Positions 43,400 to 52,207 of a DNA stretch of 64,000 nucleotides are shown piece after piece. Each line of letters opens with the position of its first letter. The stretch's first letter is position 1. Under the pieces are notes generated by a model. The model did no database searches, had not been told where the DNA came from, and saw only the letters and a program-made list of their open reading frames with translations. This DNA comes from an uncultured Desulfuromonadales bacterium (GTDB lineage: Bacteria; Desulfobacterota; Desulfuromonadia; Geobacterales; CAIOGM01), in NCBI GenBank assembly GCA_903929485.1, contig CAIYUY010000026.1, positions 1-64,000 of the forward strand. Direction: 5' to 3'. Made by a program: the position numbers and the translations under genes.

Positions 43400-44284
43400 A
43401 TGAAAATGAAAGCAGTCCGCACCACCTTCATCGCCTTACTGTTTGGCGCATTTACCCTTGGCGCCGCCACCGCCTTCGCCGGTGATCTCCCCGAAGTAAG
43501 GAAAGCCGGAGTGCTACGCCATATCGGCGTTCCCTATGCCAACTTCGTCAGCGGTTCCGGGGACGGCATGGATGTTGAGATCATCAAACTCTTCGCCAAA
43601 CAACTGGGGGTCAAGTACGAGTTTATCCCGAGCAACTTCGGAACCGTCGTGGAAGACCTCATCGGCAAGAAGGTAAAAGTCGTGGGAAATGAGATAGAGT
43701 TCGGCGACACCGTTCCGGTCAAGGGAGATCTCATTGCCAACGGCTTTACCGTCCTCCCCTGGCGACAAAAAATCATGGATTTTTCCTCCCCCACCTTTCC
43801 CAATCAGATTTGGCTCGTCGCCCGTGCCGATTCCCCGTTAAAACCAATCAAGTCGAAGAATCTGCAAAAGGATATCGACCGGACCCGCTCCCTCCTGAAG
43901 AATAAAAAAGTTCTCGCCATTCCCAAGACCTGTCTCGATCCCGTCATCAACAAACTTGAGGACACAGGCGCTGAAGTAGTTATCCACGAAGGGAATCTCA
44001 ACGAAGTAGTTCCGGCGCTGGTAAACAAGAAGGCGGAACTGACCATCCTGGATGTTCCCGACGCCCTTGTTGGTCTGGAAAAGTGGCCAGGCAAGATCAA
44101 GATCATCGGCCCTACCTCGGGAAAACAGACCATGGCCGTCGCCTTCCCCAAGGAATCTCCGCTGTTACGGGACGCTTTCAATGAATTTTTGAAGAAGATC
44201 AGAAAGGACGGCGCCTATGACCGGATACTCAAGAAGTACTACCCCACCGTAGGTTACTATTTCCCTGAATTTTTCAAAAAATAA
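43400..44284 (+). CDS. periplasmic solute-binding protein (family 3, amino-acid/transglycosylase-like type)
   Basis: 294 residues with a signal peptide (to about AFA, residue 27). The mature part follows the SBP_bac_3 pattern: AGVLRHIGVPYANFVSGSGDGMDVEIIKLFAK (opening lobe), DLIANGFTVLPWRQKIMDFS, the hinge and the closing lobe with KYYPTVGYYFPEF at the end. It binds a small charged ligand in the periplasm. No transporter permease or ATPase gene follows (the next genes are on the other strand), so its partner is elsewhere or it is a sensor/scavenger. Own promoter upstream. Confidence 0.85.
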   Translation: MKMKAVRTTFIALLFGAFTLGAATAFAGDLPEVRKAGVLRHIGVPYANFVSGSGDGMDVEIIKLFAKQLGVKYEFIPSNFGTVVEDLIGKKVKVVGNEIEFGDTVPVKGDLIANGFTVLPWRQKIMDFSSPTFPNQIWLVARADSPLKPIKSKNLQKDIDRTRSLLKNKKVLAIPKTCLDPVINKLEDTGAEVVIHEGNLNEVVPALVNKKAELTILDVPDALVGLEKWPGKIKIIGPTSGKQTMAVAFPKESPLLRDAFNEFLKKIRKDGAYDRILKKYYPTVGYYFPEFFKK

Positions 44285-44291
44285 ATCCGGT

Positions 44292-44319
44292 GTAGGGGCG
44301 ACGCATGCGTCGCCCCTAC
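44292..44319. repeat. 28-bp perfect palindrome (copy 2)
   Basis: Identical to 22284-22311, 22 kb away. It sits between the convergent binding-protein and truA genes, where it could fold in either transcript, but there is no T-run after it. Confidence 0.95.
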
Positions 44320-44322
44320 AAG

Positions 44323-45060
44323 TTAATAATACACCTCAACCAAGCAGAGCCCCTGAGGTGGCGCCGTGGCGCCTGAAAGCGACCGGTCCCCCTGGGCCAG
44401 AAGCCCGGCGACACTCCCCCTATCCATCCTTCCCCGCCCCACCGCCACCAGCGTCCCCACCATGATCCGGACCATGTTCCGCAAGAAACCGGTTCCCCGG
44501 ACGTCGATCTCGATGAACCCGCCCGGAGTGGCGGTAATATCCAGGCCGGTGATGGTCCGCACCGTGGTCTTGGCCGCGCAGTTGGCCGCCTGAAAAGCAC
44601 GAAAATCGTGCTCGCCGATGAAGAAGCAAGCCGCCTCCCTCATGGCGAAAAGGTCCAGCTCTTCCTTGATAAGCCAGGAGGTAAATCTGCTGAGCGGGGC
44701 GCGGGTGGGACTGTTCAGGATGGTGTAGCGGTAGAGTTTACCCCGGGCGTCGGCACGGGGATTGAAAAGGGCGGGGACTTCCTGGGCCGATTGGATGGCC
44801 ATATCGGAGGGGATCAGGTTATTGAGACCATGGCTGTAAGCAGCCGGCGGCAGCTCCCTGGACGTGGTGAAGACCGCCACCATCCCCTTGGCATGTACCC
44901 CGGCATCGGTCCGTCCCGAGGAGCGAAGCCGCACCGGCTCCCCCAGCAGCTTCAAAAGCCCACCTTCCAGGACCTCCTGCACCGTCAAGCCGTTGGGTTG
45001 AAACTGCCAGCCGCAGTAGTTGGTGCCATCGTATTCGATGATCAGCTTGATGGAGTGCAT
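44323..45060 (-). CDS. truA: tRNA pseudouridine(38-40) synthase
   Basis: 245 residues. N-terminus IKLIIEYDGTNYCGWQFQ is characteristic, and the catalytic-aspartate block SSGRTDAGVHAKGMV is at about residue 50. Later LYRYTILNSPTRAPL and RGTGFLRNMVRIMVG match TruA. It isomerises uridines 38-40 in the tRNA anticodon arm. It ends just inside the palindrome 44292-44319 region. The upstream gene is the Cys-tailed 130-residue protein. Confidence 0.95.
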   Translation of the reverse strand: MHSIKLIIEYDGTNYCGWQFQPNGLTVQEVLEGGLLKLLGEPVRLRSSGRTDAGVHAKGMVAVFTTSRELPPAAYSHGLNNLIPSDMAIQSAQEVPALFNPRADARGKLYRYTILNSPTRAPLSRFTSWLIKEELDLFAMREAACFFIGEHDFRAFQAANCAAKTTVRTITGLDITATPGGFIEIDVRGTGFLRNMVRIMVGTLVAVGRGRMDRGSVAGLLAQGDRSLSGATAPPQGLCLVEVYY

Positions 45061-45070
45061 GCAGAAAGAC

Positions 45071-45463
45071 TCAGCAGCCGCAGCCGCAGTTGTGGCAGAC
45101 CTTCCGGTTATGGTCCTCGGGGGGGACGGTCTCCGGCGCGAAGGCGATCCGGTTCACCCCTCGCCGTATGTCCTCCGCCAGATTCAGGTTGGGACTCTTG
45201 CCGATGACATGACCGAGACAGATGTTGGCGAAACCGTCGGAAAGTGAGTTGATCCTCACCGCATTAAGGAGATCCCCGTAACTGTTTATGTCGATGGTGA
45301 ATTCCGGGTTATCCGCCAGGGAAAGAAAAACGTCGCACCGGGCAAGCTCTTCGGTCATTTCGCTGAAGAACTTCCGGTACGCCGGAGAATCCAACTCCAC
45401 CCGCCAGTCGGGACGAAGATGGTTCCGTTTGTAGAAGGTGAGGATTATCTGCTTGCCCGCCAT
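45071..45463 (-). CDS. conserved protein of unknown function with a cysteine-rich C-terminal tail
   Basis: 130 residues, soluble, no signal peptide. The body is an alpha/beta protein (ILTFYKRNHLRPDWRVEL, IDINSYGDLLNAVRINSL). The last eight residues read CHNCGCGC: four cysteines in C-x2-C-x-C-x-C, a likely metal or cluster ligand set at the very end. I know of no named family. It lies between the receiver gene and truA, 10 bp before truA. Confidence 0.75.
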   Translation of the reverse strand: MAGKQIILTFYKRNHLRPDWRVELDSPAYRKFFSEMTEELARCDVFLSLADNPEFTIDINSYGDLLNAVRINSLSDGFANICLGHVIGKSPNLNLAEDIRRGVNRIAFAPETVPPEDHNRKVCHNCGCGC

Positions 45464-45479
45464 GGCTCTCTCCCCATAA

Positions 45480-45866
45480 TCACGGCTCCGCCGCCGCCTT
45501 TTTGCTAAGGGAATTGAAGATCATCTCCAAAACCACCTTCTGTTTGGCCTCGTACTTGTTAAGGACCGCCAGACAGGTTCCCATGGGAAACTGCTCGTGC
45601 AGATAGTCGGCATCCCGACCGGAGAGGATGACGATCCGGTTCTTGTCGATACCGCACTCCCGGGCATACTGGAAGAGCTTCATTCCGTCCAGATTGGGCA
45701 TCTCCAAATCAATGAGGAGGAGGGAAATGGCGCCACGAAGCGCTCCCAGTGCCTTGATGGGATTGGTACAGGTCTCCACGTCCAGGAGTGGATAGTACTC
45801 ATGGATGTAGCCGCGAAGGATACCGAGAAAAACCTCATCATCATCGACAATCAGGATCTTGTCCAT
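45480..45866 (-). CDS. response regulator, receiver domain only
   Basis: 128 residues, one CheY-like domain and no output domain. The acidic pocket is VDDDE at the N-terminus, the phospho-acceptor Asp is in LLIDLEMPNLDGM at about residue 52, and the Thr/Lys switch residues appear as IVILSGRDAD and the late lysine. The start at 45866 has GAGGTAGTG before the ATG. Single-domain receivers act through protein contacts. Its partner kinase is not visible nearby. Confidence 0.87.
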   Translation of the reverse strand: MDKILIVDDDEVFLGILRGYIHEYYPLLDVETCTNPIKALGALRGAISLLLIDLEMPNLDGMKLFQYARECGIDKNRIVILSGRDADYLHEQFPMGTCLAVLNKYEAKQKVVLEMIFNSLSKKAAAEP

Positions 45867-45902
45867 CACTACCTCGTCAAGCAAGGAAAAAACCGCGTTA
45901 GT

Positions 45903-46730
45903 TCAGGAGCCCTTGATCCCCTTGGTGGTCGTATAGATGAAATTGCGCACAATCGGATTGGCGCTGTTCTTCAATTCGGCTGGGGTGCCGACTTCCACAA
46001 TCCGGCCGTCATGAATCATGGCGATCCGGTCGGAGAGATACAGCGCGAAGTTCAGGTCGTGGGTCACGATGACCGTGGTATTTTTGGATATCCGACGCAA
46101 AGCGATGATGGTGTTGGCCAGTTCATCGGCGTTAACCGGATCAAGCTCCGCTGTCGGTTCATCATAGAGGATCAGGTCGGGATTCATGGCCAGGGATCGG
46201 GCAATGGCCACCCGTTTTTTCATACCGCCGGAAAGTTCCGAGCTCTTCAGCCCTTCCTTCCCTTCCAGTCCCACCAAAGCCAGCTTTTGGGCGACTATCC
46301 GCCTGATCTCCTCTTCCCGGCAGATCCGCTTGTCCCGGAGCCAGAGCCCCACATTCTCTCCCACGGTGAGGGAGTTGAACAGGGCAGACGACTGAAAGAC
46401 CATGCTGCAACGGAACCACTCCGCATGGGCCACCGCTCCGTCCGCGTCAAACAGAGGTCGGTCGTCCACATAAATCTGTCCGCTGTCGGGAGCATCCAGC
46501 CTGACTATGAGCTTCAGCAGGACACTCTTCCCGGTCCCCGAGGGGCCGATGATGGAAAACGTCTCCCCGGCGCGAATTTCCAGATTGAGCTCCTTCAGGA
46601 CATGATTCGACCCGAACTGCTTGTTCAGCGATTGTATCCTGATGCCGACGCCACGGGTTTCCGTGAGATTAACAGCAGGCACAGTCGTACCGGGAGCTTT
46701 ACTTCCCTTATGGAACAGCCGAAACGACAT
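45903..46730 (-). CDS. MlaF-like ABC transporter ATPase
   Basis: 275 residues. Walker A IIGPSGTGKSVLL, signature LSGGMKKRVAIARSLA and Walker B LILYDEPTAELDP are all present, and the spacing and the AELDP ending are those of the Mla/Ttg2/Mkl group, which handle glycerophospholipids or similar lipids between membranes. No MlaE-type permease or MlaD gene is adjacent, so the rest of the transporter lies elsewhere or a small membrane protein (46776-46874) is involved. N-terminal extension of about 25 residues before the ABC fold. Confidence 0.87.
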   Translation of the reverse strand: MSFRLFHKGSKAPGTTVPAVNLTETRGVGIRIQSLNKQFGSNHVLKELNLEIRAGETFSIIGPSGTGKSVLLKLIVRLDAPDSGQIYVDDRPLFDADGAVAHAEWFRCSMVFQSSALFNSLTVGENVGLWLRDKRICREEEIRRIVAQKLALVGLEGKEGLKSSELSGGMKKRVAIARSLAMNPDLILYDEPTAELDPVNADELANTIIALRRISKNTTVIVTHDLNFALYLSDRIAMIHDGRIVEVGTPAELKNSANPIVRNFIYTTTKGIKGS

Positions 46731-46775
46731 TCATTCTCCTCCAGGAGAGCAGCAAACGCCGGAGATACGGCGCCG

Positions 46776-46874
46776 TCACTTCTTTTTTCTCATGTCGCTG
46801 GCCGCGACACAACCAAAGACCACAAACATGATGAAGACGGCAAAAATCCAGTCGGCGGGAGAGAATCCAAACAT
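46776..46874 (-). CDS. 32-residue single-pass membrane protein
   Basis: Short reading frame with a good start: ATG at 46872-46874, preceded by AAAGGTGG six bases upstream. The product starts MFGFSPADWIFAVFIMF and continues VVFGCVAASDMRKKK: one membrane segment of about 18 residues, a short periplasmic or cytoplasmic N-terminus and a basic KKK end (positive-inside rule puts the C-terminus in the cytoplasm). It lies between manC and the ABC ATPase in the same direction. Confidence 0.6.
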   Translation of the reverse strand: MFGFSPADWIFAVFIMFVVFGCVAASDMRKKK

Positions 46875-46897
46875 AGGTAATCCACCTTTATTAAACC

Positions 46898-47956
46898 CTA
46901 AAGATACTCCTTGAGACCGCGCATTTCCAGTTCCGCCACGATCCCCTTGACCTCCTGCGCCCGGTCACGGGGACAGACCAGCAGAGCGTCGGAGGTCTCC
47001 ACAACGATAAGATCCTTCACCCCCAGGAGAGCCACCAGCTTGCCGCCGCCATAGGCGAGACACCCCTGAGCATCGGTGGCAACCATCCCGGAGGCATTGA
47101 TGAATATATTGCCGTTGCCGTCCCCCTCAAGCACCTCGGGGAGCGCGCTCCAGCTCCCCACGTCGCTCCAGCCGAAGGAGGCCGGAATCATGGACACCCG
47201 AGCCGACTTCTCCATGACCCCCACGTCGATGGATTCACCCTTCACCCCGGAGTAGAATACCTCCAACGTCTCTTGGGTCACCCGACCGTCCTGAACGTCC
47301 ATGGCGGCAAGAGCGCCATGGAGTTCGGGCATATGCCGGCTCAGTTCGTCCAGAATGACATCGGCTCGCCAGAGGAACATCCCGCTATTCCAGTAAAAAT
47401 TACCGGCGGCCATGAACTGTTCGGCCCGCTTGACGTCGGGCTTTTCCACGAATCGCGAGACGGGAAAAGGCCCGGGACCGGCTGAACCGACAGGAACCTG
47501 GATATAGCCGAACCCCGTTTCGGGTCGGGTGGGGACGAGACCGAGAGTCACAAGCTTCCCCTCACCTGCCGTAACCGCGCCGCGCCGGAGGAGTGCGCAG
47601 AATTCCTCTTGGTCGGGGATGACATGATCCGCCGGGAGGACAGCCAGAACCGTGTCCGGAGAGAGGGCCAACCGGGCCGCCAGCCCCACCGCCGGGGCGG
47701 TATTGCGCCCCACCGGCTCGGCAATGACTTCCACGGGAACTTGAGTTATGTAGGCCAGCTGGGCGGCGCTCTCCTCGGCCTGCAGCCGGTTGGTGAGGAC
47801 CAGTATCCGCTCCGGAGCAAGGGGGAGCACACGCTCCACGGTCCGCTGAAGCATGGACTTCCCCCCCAGCACCGACATGAGCTGTTTGGGATGACGGAGC
47901 CTGGAAAGCGGCCAGAACCGGGTGCCGGAGCCGCCGGCAAGGATGACGATAATCAT
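46898..47956 (-). CDS. manC: mannose-1-phosphate guanylyltransferase
   Basis: 352 residues, the single-function type (no fused isomerase domain). N-terminal nucleotide-binding loop VILAGGSGTRFWPLSRLRHPK is the pyrophosphorylase signature; EPVGRNTAPAVGLAARLAL, LPADHVIPDQEEF and FVEKPDVKRAEQF follow. It makes GDP-mannose, used for surface glycans. Followed in the same direction by the small membrane gene, and it takes the place after pdxJ. Confidence 0.93.
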   Translation of the reverse strand: MIIVILAGGSGTRFWPLSRLRHPKQLMSVLGGKSMLQRTVERVLPLAPERILVLTNRLQAEESAAQLAYITQVPVEVIAEPVGRNTAPAVGLAARLALSPDTVLAVLPADHVIPDQEEFCALLRRGAVTAGEGKLVTLGLVPTRPETGFGYIQVPVGSAGPGPFPVSRFVEKPDVKRAEQFMAAGNFYWNSGMFLWRADVILDELSRHMPELHGALAAMDVQDGRVTQETLEVFYSGVKGESIDVGVMEKSARVSMIPASFGWSDVGSWSALPEVLEGDGNGNIFINASGMVATDAQGCLAYGGGKLVALLGVKDLIVVETSDALLVCPRDRAQEVKGIVAELEMRGLKEYL

Positions 47957-47973
47957 GGCAATATCCCTCTCAC

Positions 47974-48693
47974 CTACGCGTACTTTATCAACTCCACCAT
48001 CTCCCGCACCGCCCGTTCCAATCCCACCAGCACGGCCCGGGAGATGATGGCATGGCCGATATTATACTCCTCGATGCCGCCGATGGCCGCCACCTTCTTA
48101 ATGTTGGTGTACGTCAGCCCGTGGCCGGCGTTCACCCCCATCCCCAGTTTCTTGGCCAGCCTCACGGCATTACCGATTTTCAGCAGTTCCTGCTCCTGCT
48201 CCTGCAACCCACGGGCTTCGGCAAAAGCACCGGTGTGGATTTCGATACAGTTGGCGTCGGCCTTGTTGGCCGCCTTAATCTGGTCCGGATCCGGATCCAG
48301 AAAAAGACTGACGATGATCCCGCCATCCTGTAGGCGATCAACCGCATCGGTGATGACATCCAGATTGAACCGAACGTCCAGCCCCCCTTCGGTGGTCAAT
48401 TCCTGGCGTTTTTCCGGAACCAGCGTGCAGATCTCCGGCTTGATTTCCAGGGCTATCCTGATCATCTCATCGGTGGCGGCCATCTCCAGGTTGAGTTTTG
48501 TTTTCACCGTCTGGCGGAGCAGGCGCAGATCCCGATCCTGTATGTGCCTCCGATCCTCGCGAAGGTGAATGGTGATGCCGTCAGCCCCCCCCAGTTCAGC
48601 CAATACCGCCGCCGCCACAGGGTCGGGCTCCGCTCCCCCCCGGGCCTGCCGGAGTGTGGCCACATGGTCGATGTTCACCCCCAGATTAGCCAT
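47974..48693 (-). CDS. pdxJ: pyridoxine 5'-phosphate synthase
   Basis: 239 residues, TIM barrel. [18 protein letters not shown] at the N-terminus, [39 protein letters not shown] and [20 protein letters not shown] are the family signatures, including the phosphate-binding loops. PdxJ condenses deoxyxylulose 5-phosphate with 3-amino-2-oxopropyl phosphate. Starts on the last base of glmM (shared position 48693). Confidence 0.97.
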   Translation of the reverse strand: MANLGVNIDHVATLRQARGGAEPDPVAAAVLAELGGADGITIHLREDRRHIQDRDLRLLRQTVKTKLNLEMAATDEMIRIALEIKPEICTLVPEKRQELTTEGGLDVRFNLDVITDAVDRLQDGGIIVSLFLDPDPDQIKAANKADANCIEIHTGAFAEARGLQEQEQELLKIGNAVRLAKKLGMGVNAGHGLTYTNIKKVAAIGGIEEYNIGHAIISRAVLVGLERAVREMVELIKYA

Positions 48694-50054
48694 CAGTGAC
48701 CTCTCTCGCCCAGATGCCGATCAACCAGATCGATGATCTCCCGGGCCCAGGTTGTGATCTCTTGTGTATCCTTCCCTTCAATCATGACCCGCAGGAGCGG
48801 CTCGGTTCCGGAGTAGCGGATAAGAATCCGTCCCTCATCGCCCAAAAGAGCTTCCACCTCGCGAACCCGTTGCTCGATCTCCGGTATGGACATGATATCC
48901 CTTCGCTCGGAAACCCGAACATTGAGAAGCACCTGGGGGAGCGCCACCATGCATTTGGCCAATTGGGAAAGGGGCTTGCCGCTGCGACGCATGACCGCCA
49001 GGAGCTGCAGGGCCGATAGGGTCCCGTCACCGGTAGTGTTGTGGTCCAAAAAGATCATATGTCCCGACTGCTCTCCGCCAAGATTATATCCTCCCCTGCG
49101 CATTTCCTCCACCACGTAACGGTCCCCCACCGCAGTCTTGATGACGCAGCCGCCGGCGTTGCGCAGGGCAATGTCCAACCCCATGTTGCTCATGACCGTC
49201 GCCACCAGGGTATTTTTATTAAGCTGATTATACTTGAGCATGTCAAGTGCGCAGATGGCCATGATGTGATCACCATCCACCTCTTTACCGAATTCATCGC
49301 AGACGATGACGCGGTCGGCATCACCATCCAGGGCAATGCCGATATCGGCCCGCAGTTCCCGCACCTTGTCCCGGACAACCTGGGGATAAAGCGAACCGCA
49401 GCCGGCGTTGATGTTGGTGCCGTCCGGTTCTACCCCCACGGCGATGACCTCCGCCCCCAGTTCCCGCAACACCGCCGGGGCCACCTTGTAGGCGGCGCCG
49501 TTGGCGCAGTCCACCACGATCCGGAGCCCGGTCAGGTCGAACTCCTTGGGAAAGGTGCTTTTAAGAAAGACGATATAACGCCCCTTGGCGTCATCGATGC
49601 GGGCGGCGCGCCCAACCTCGGTGGCGATGGGGCGGAGGGAATCGATCCGCCCCGATTCGATGAGCTCCTCGATCTTCATCTCCACGTCGTCGGGAAGCTT
49701 GAAACCATCATTGAAAAAAAACTTGATGCCATTATCCTGAAAGGGATTATGGGAGGCGGAGATTACCACCCCGGCATCGGCCCGCATGGAGGCGGTGATG
49801 TAGGCGATCCCCGGCGTGGGTAGCGGCCCCACGAGAAGCACGTCAACCCCCATGGAACAGATTCCGGCGGAGAGGGCATTTTCGATCATATAGCCGGAGA
49901 GTCGAGTATCCTTGCCGATGACTATCCGGTGCCGACGAGTGCTCCCCTTGAAAACATAAGCCGCGGCTCTGCCAATCTGCATGGCCATCTCGGTGGTCAT
50001 GGGATGCACGTTGGCGACACCGCGCACGCCATCAGTACCGAACAGTTTTTTCAT
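48693..50054 (-). CDS. glmM: phosphoglucosamine mutase
   Basis: 453 residues, four-domain phosphohexomutase. [20 protein letters not shown] at the N-terminus, the phosphoserine loop [18 protein letters not shown] (Ser about 102), the metal loop [16 protein letters not shown] and the sugar loop [19 protein letters not shown] are intact. It makes glucosamine-1-phosphate for peptidoglycan and LPS. In the Desulfuromonadota order cdaA-ybbR-glmM-pdxJ. Confidence 0.97.
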   Translation of the reverse strand: MKKLFGTDGVRGVANVHPMTTEMAMQIGRAAAYVFKGSTRRHRIVIGKDTRLSGYMIENALSAGICSMGVDVLLVGPLPTPGIAYITASMRADAGVVISASHNPFQDNGIKFFFNDGFKLPDDVEMKIEELIESGRIDSLRPIATEVGRAARIDDAKGRYIVFLKSTFPKEFDLTGLRIVVDCANGAAYKVAPAVLRELGAEVIAVGVEPDGTNINAGCGSLYPQVVRDKVRELRADIGIALDGDADRVIVCDEFGKEVDGDHIMAICALDMLKYNQLNKNTLVATVMSNMGLDIALRNAGGCVIKTAVGDRYVVEEMRRGGYNLGGEQSGHMIFLDHNTTGDGTLSALQLLAVMRRSGKPLSQLAKCMVALPQVLLNVRVSERRDIMSIPEIEQRVREVEALLGDEGRILIRYSGTEPLLRVMIEGKDTQEITTWAREIIDLVDRHLGERGH

Positions 50055-50151
50055 AACATCGATCTCCCGTTAGATTAATCCGTTCCTCAAGTTAACTCTG
50101 AGTAAATGCGTGTAATACGACTTTTTTCCGCTCTGATTACTTTCACCGGGA

Positions 50152-50529
50152 TTACCGCTCCGACTTGGACAACCGGACCTCCATCCTGGCGGGATAAATC
50201 CTCACAACCTTAAGATCCTTCGGTAAGGCGAGTCGCTGCTCAACGCCGGGAAACAGCGTAACCCCTTCGCCTGCTCCGGAAAGATCGAGATCAATGACCA
50301 GATCATCCGACCTTAGCAGGGCGACGATCAACCGCGGGCCGGAAATAACAACCTGCACGAAAGGGGGTACGCCCGATGGGGTCATCCCCGCTGCTCCGTT
50401 GACCACCCTCACCGGCACGGAAATCGTCCGCTGGAGTGGACGCTCCCAGGTGGCAAAGAGCCAGAATATCAAAGCGAGAAGCACCGAAAGGAGCTTGACG
50501 GCGGGGGAGGTGGCGGTACGCTCAGACAT
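50152..50529 (-). CDS. YbbR-domain protein, single-domain short form
   Basis: 125 residues. One membrane anchor (LLSVLLALIFWLFATW) then one YbbR repeat with RTISVPVRVVNG, PPFVQVVISGPRLIVALL and KDLKVVRIYPARMEVRL. YbbR (CdaR) proteins bind the diadenylate cyclase CdaA. This copy has only one YbbR domain where several are usual. It overlaps cdaA by 8 bp and precedes glmM by about 97 bp. Confidence 0.85.
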   Translation of the reverse strand: MSERTATSPAVKLLSVLLALIFWLFATWERPLQRTISVPVRVVNGAAGMTPSGVPPFVQVVISGPRLIVALLRSDDLVIDLDLSGAGEGVTLFPGVEQRLALPKDLKVVRIYPARMEVRLSKSER

Positions 50530-51298
50530 GGCCGCCTCGCTCCGGAGACGGTCCCAGGGAACGGACCAGAAACTTCCTTAACTCCCCCAGGTCGATGTCA
50601 CCGGTAATCCTCCCCCCAACCGCCAGCGAAATCGTGCCGGTCTCCTCGGAAACCACCACCACCAGAGCGTCCACCAACTCGGTAAGGCCGATAGCCGCCC
50701 GATGTCGGGTTCCCAGGTTTTTGCTGACCCCGGGATTCCTTGTCAGGGGGAGAAAACAGCCCGCCAGCGTAAGCTTTCCCCTCTTGATAATAACGGCGCC
50801 GTCATGAATGGGAGAATACGGCAGAAAAATGGAGGTCAATAGTTCACTGGTGACCTTGGCGTCGATCTCTGTTCCGACCTCGATGAATGGATCGAGCCCC
50901 ATCTGCCGCTCCAGGACAATGAGAGAGCCGATGTTGCGAGCAGCCAGGGATGTGGCCGCGGCGATGACGGCATCCACGACTTCGGCGACATCACTGCTCT
51001 GCTGCGGCGTTGAGGCAAGCACCCTCCCATAGGTGAGGATCGCCCGACGGATATCGGTATGGAAGATAACTACTACAATGACAACCCCGGAACCAAGAAG
51101 AGAGTTCAGAAGCCACTGCAGGGTAGAGAGACCGGATAGACGGGAGATGACGGCAAGGAGGAAAACGGCATTCAACGCAAGCAGGAGGCGCAGGGCCAAG
51201 GGGCTTCTCAGGAGGGAACTAGCCCGGTGGATGAACAGTGCGACCAGTACGATATCAAGCAGGTCAATCAACCGGAAGGTATCCAGAATCGCGCCCAT
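50522..51298 (-). CDS. cdaA: diadenylate cyclase (CdaA type)
   Basis: 258 residues: three N-terminal membrane segments (to about residue 85) and a DisA_N-type cyclase domain. The catalytic motifs are DGAVIIKRGKLTLAG (DGA) at about 165 and GTRHRAAIGLTE (RHR) at about 197. It makes c-di-AMP from two ATP. Gene context (ybbR, glmM) is the conserved cdaA-cdaR-glmM arrangement, so its activity is probably tied to cell-wall precursor flow. Confidence 0.95.
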   Translation of the reverse strand: MGAILDTFRLIDLLDIVLVALFIHRASSLLRSPLALRLLLALNAVFLLAVISRLSGLSTLQWLLNSLLGSGVVIVVVIFHTDIRRAILTYGRVLASTPQQSSDVAEVVDAVIAAATSLAARNIGSLIVLERQMGLDPFIEVGTEIDAKVTSELLTSIFLPYSPIHDGAVIIKRGKLTLAGCFLPLTRNPGVSKNLGTRHRAAIGLTELVDALVVVVSEETGTISLAVGGRITGDIDLGELRKFLVRSLGPSPERGGHV

Positions 51299-51352
51299 CC
51301 CTCCCCCTGTTTGCTATGACATGACGATCCCTCCCGAACGGCATCCGGCGGG

Positions 51353-52204
51353 TCAGCCGGCAATCTCCCACGCCATATCAGCGACATCACGCATGGCGGC
51401 TACGTCATGAACACGAAGCACCCTGGCGCCGTTGGCGACAGCCAGAGCAATTGTGGCGGCAGTCGTGAAGAGCCTGCTCCCCACGGTCCGACCGGCCGCC
51501 GTAGCGGTGAGCCCTTTGCGGGAACTACCAATCAGGAGCGGTCTCCCCAGACCAAGGAGTTCATGCAGGCGACGGAGCAGTTCCAGGTTCCCCGCACGCT
51601 CCTTGCCGAAACCGATTCCCGGATCCAGCACGATCTGCTCCGCGGTGATTCCCGCGCGAAGTGCCTGCTTTAGCGACGAGGCAAGCCCGGAACAGACCTC
51701 GGTCACCAGCGCACCATAGAAGGTATCATGCTGCATGGTCGCGGGACGCCCCCGGGTATGCATGAGTACCAGACCGGCGTTAAAATCAGACACAACTCCA
51801 GCCATCTCACCATCAAAGACAAGGCCGCTTATATCATTAATGATCTCGACGCCGGCGGCAAGGGCGCGGGCCGCGACTCCGGATTTGGTGGTATCAAGGG
51901 AAAGAGGGATGTTCAGAAGAGGCATAAGTCGTTCAACCACCGGCATGACCCGGCGGAGTTCCTCATCCTCCGAAACGCCCACTGAACCGGGCCTGGTGCT
52001 CTCCCCTCCCAGATCGATAATATCGGCCCCGGCTTCCACCATGGAGAGGGCATGGGAAACGGCCTGCCCCGGCTCCATCCGGAGAGCCCCGTCGGAGAAG
52101 GAGTCGGGAGTCACATTAAGTATCCCCATGATCAGGGGCCTCCCCGACAAATCCAGGGTCCGTCGGCTCGTCCGCCAGAGGTGGGAAGATGACGCCGCCT
52201 CCAT
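51353..52204 (-). CDS. folP: dihydropteroate synthase
   Basis: 283 residues, TIM barrel. IMGILNVTPDSFSDGA is the pterin-binding start, GADIIDLGGESTRPGSVGVS follows, and LDPGIGFGKERAGNLELLRR with IGSSRKGLTATAAGRT complete the pABA/phosphate sites. FolP joins pABA and the pterin in folate synthesis. It starts 3 bp after ftsH ends and is 54 bp from cdaA. Confidence 0.95.
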   Translation of the reverse strand: MEAASSSHLWRTSRRTLDLSGRPLIMGILNVTPDSFSDGALRMEPGQAVSHALSMVEAGADIIDLGGESTRPGSVGVSEDEELRRVMPVVERLMPLLNIPLSLDTTKSGVAARALAAGVEIINDISGLVFDGEMAGVVSDFNAGLVLMHTRGRPATMQHDTFYGALVTEVCSGLASSLKQALRAGITAEQIVLDPGIGFGKERAGNLELLRRLHELLGLGRPLLIGSSRKGLTATAAGRTVGSRLFTTAATIALAVANGARVLRVHDVAAMRDVADMAWEIAG

Positions 52205-52207
52205 AAC

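Noticed and set aside
44292-44319. Rho-independent terminator between convergent genes
   Set aside because: Perfect stem but no T-run on either side; it is an interspersed palindrome.
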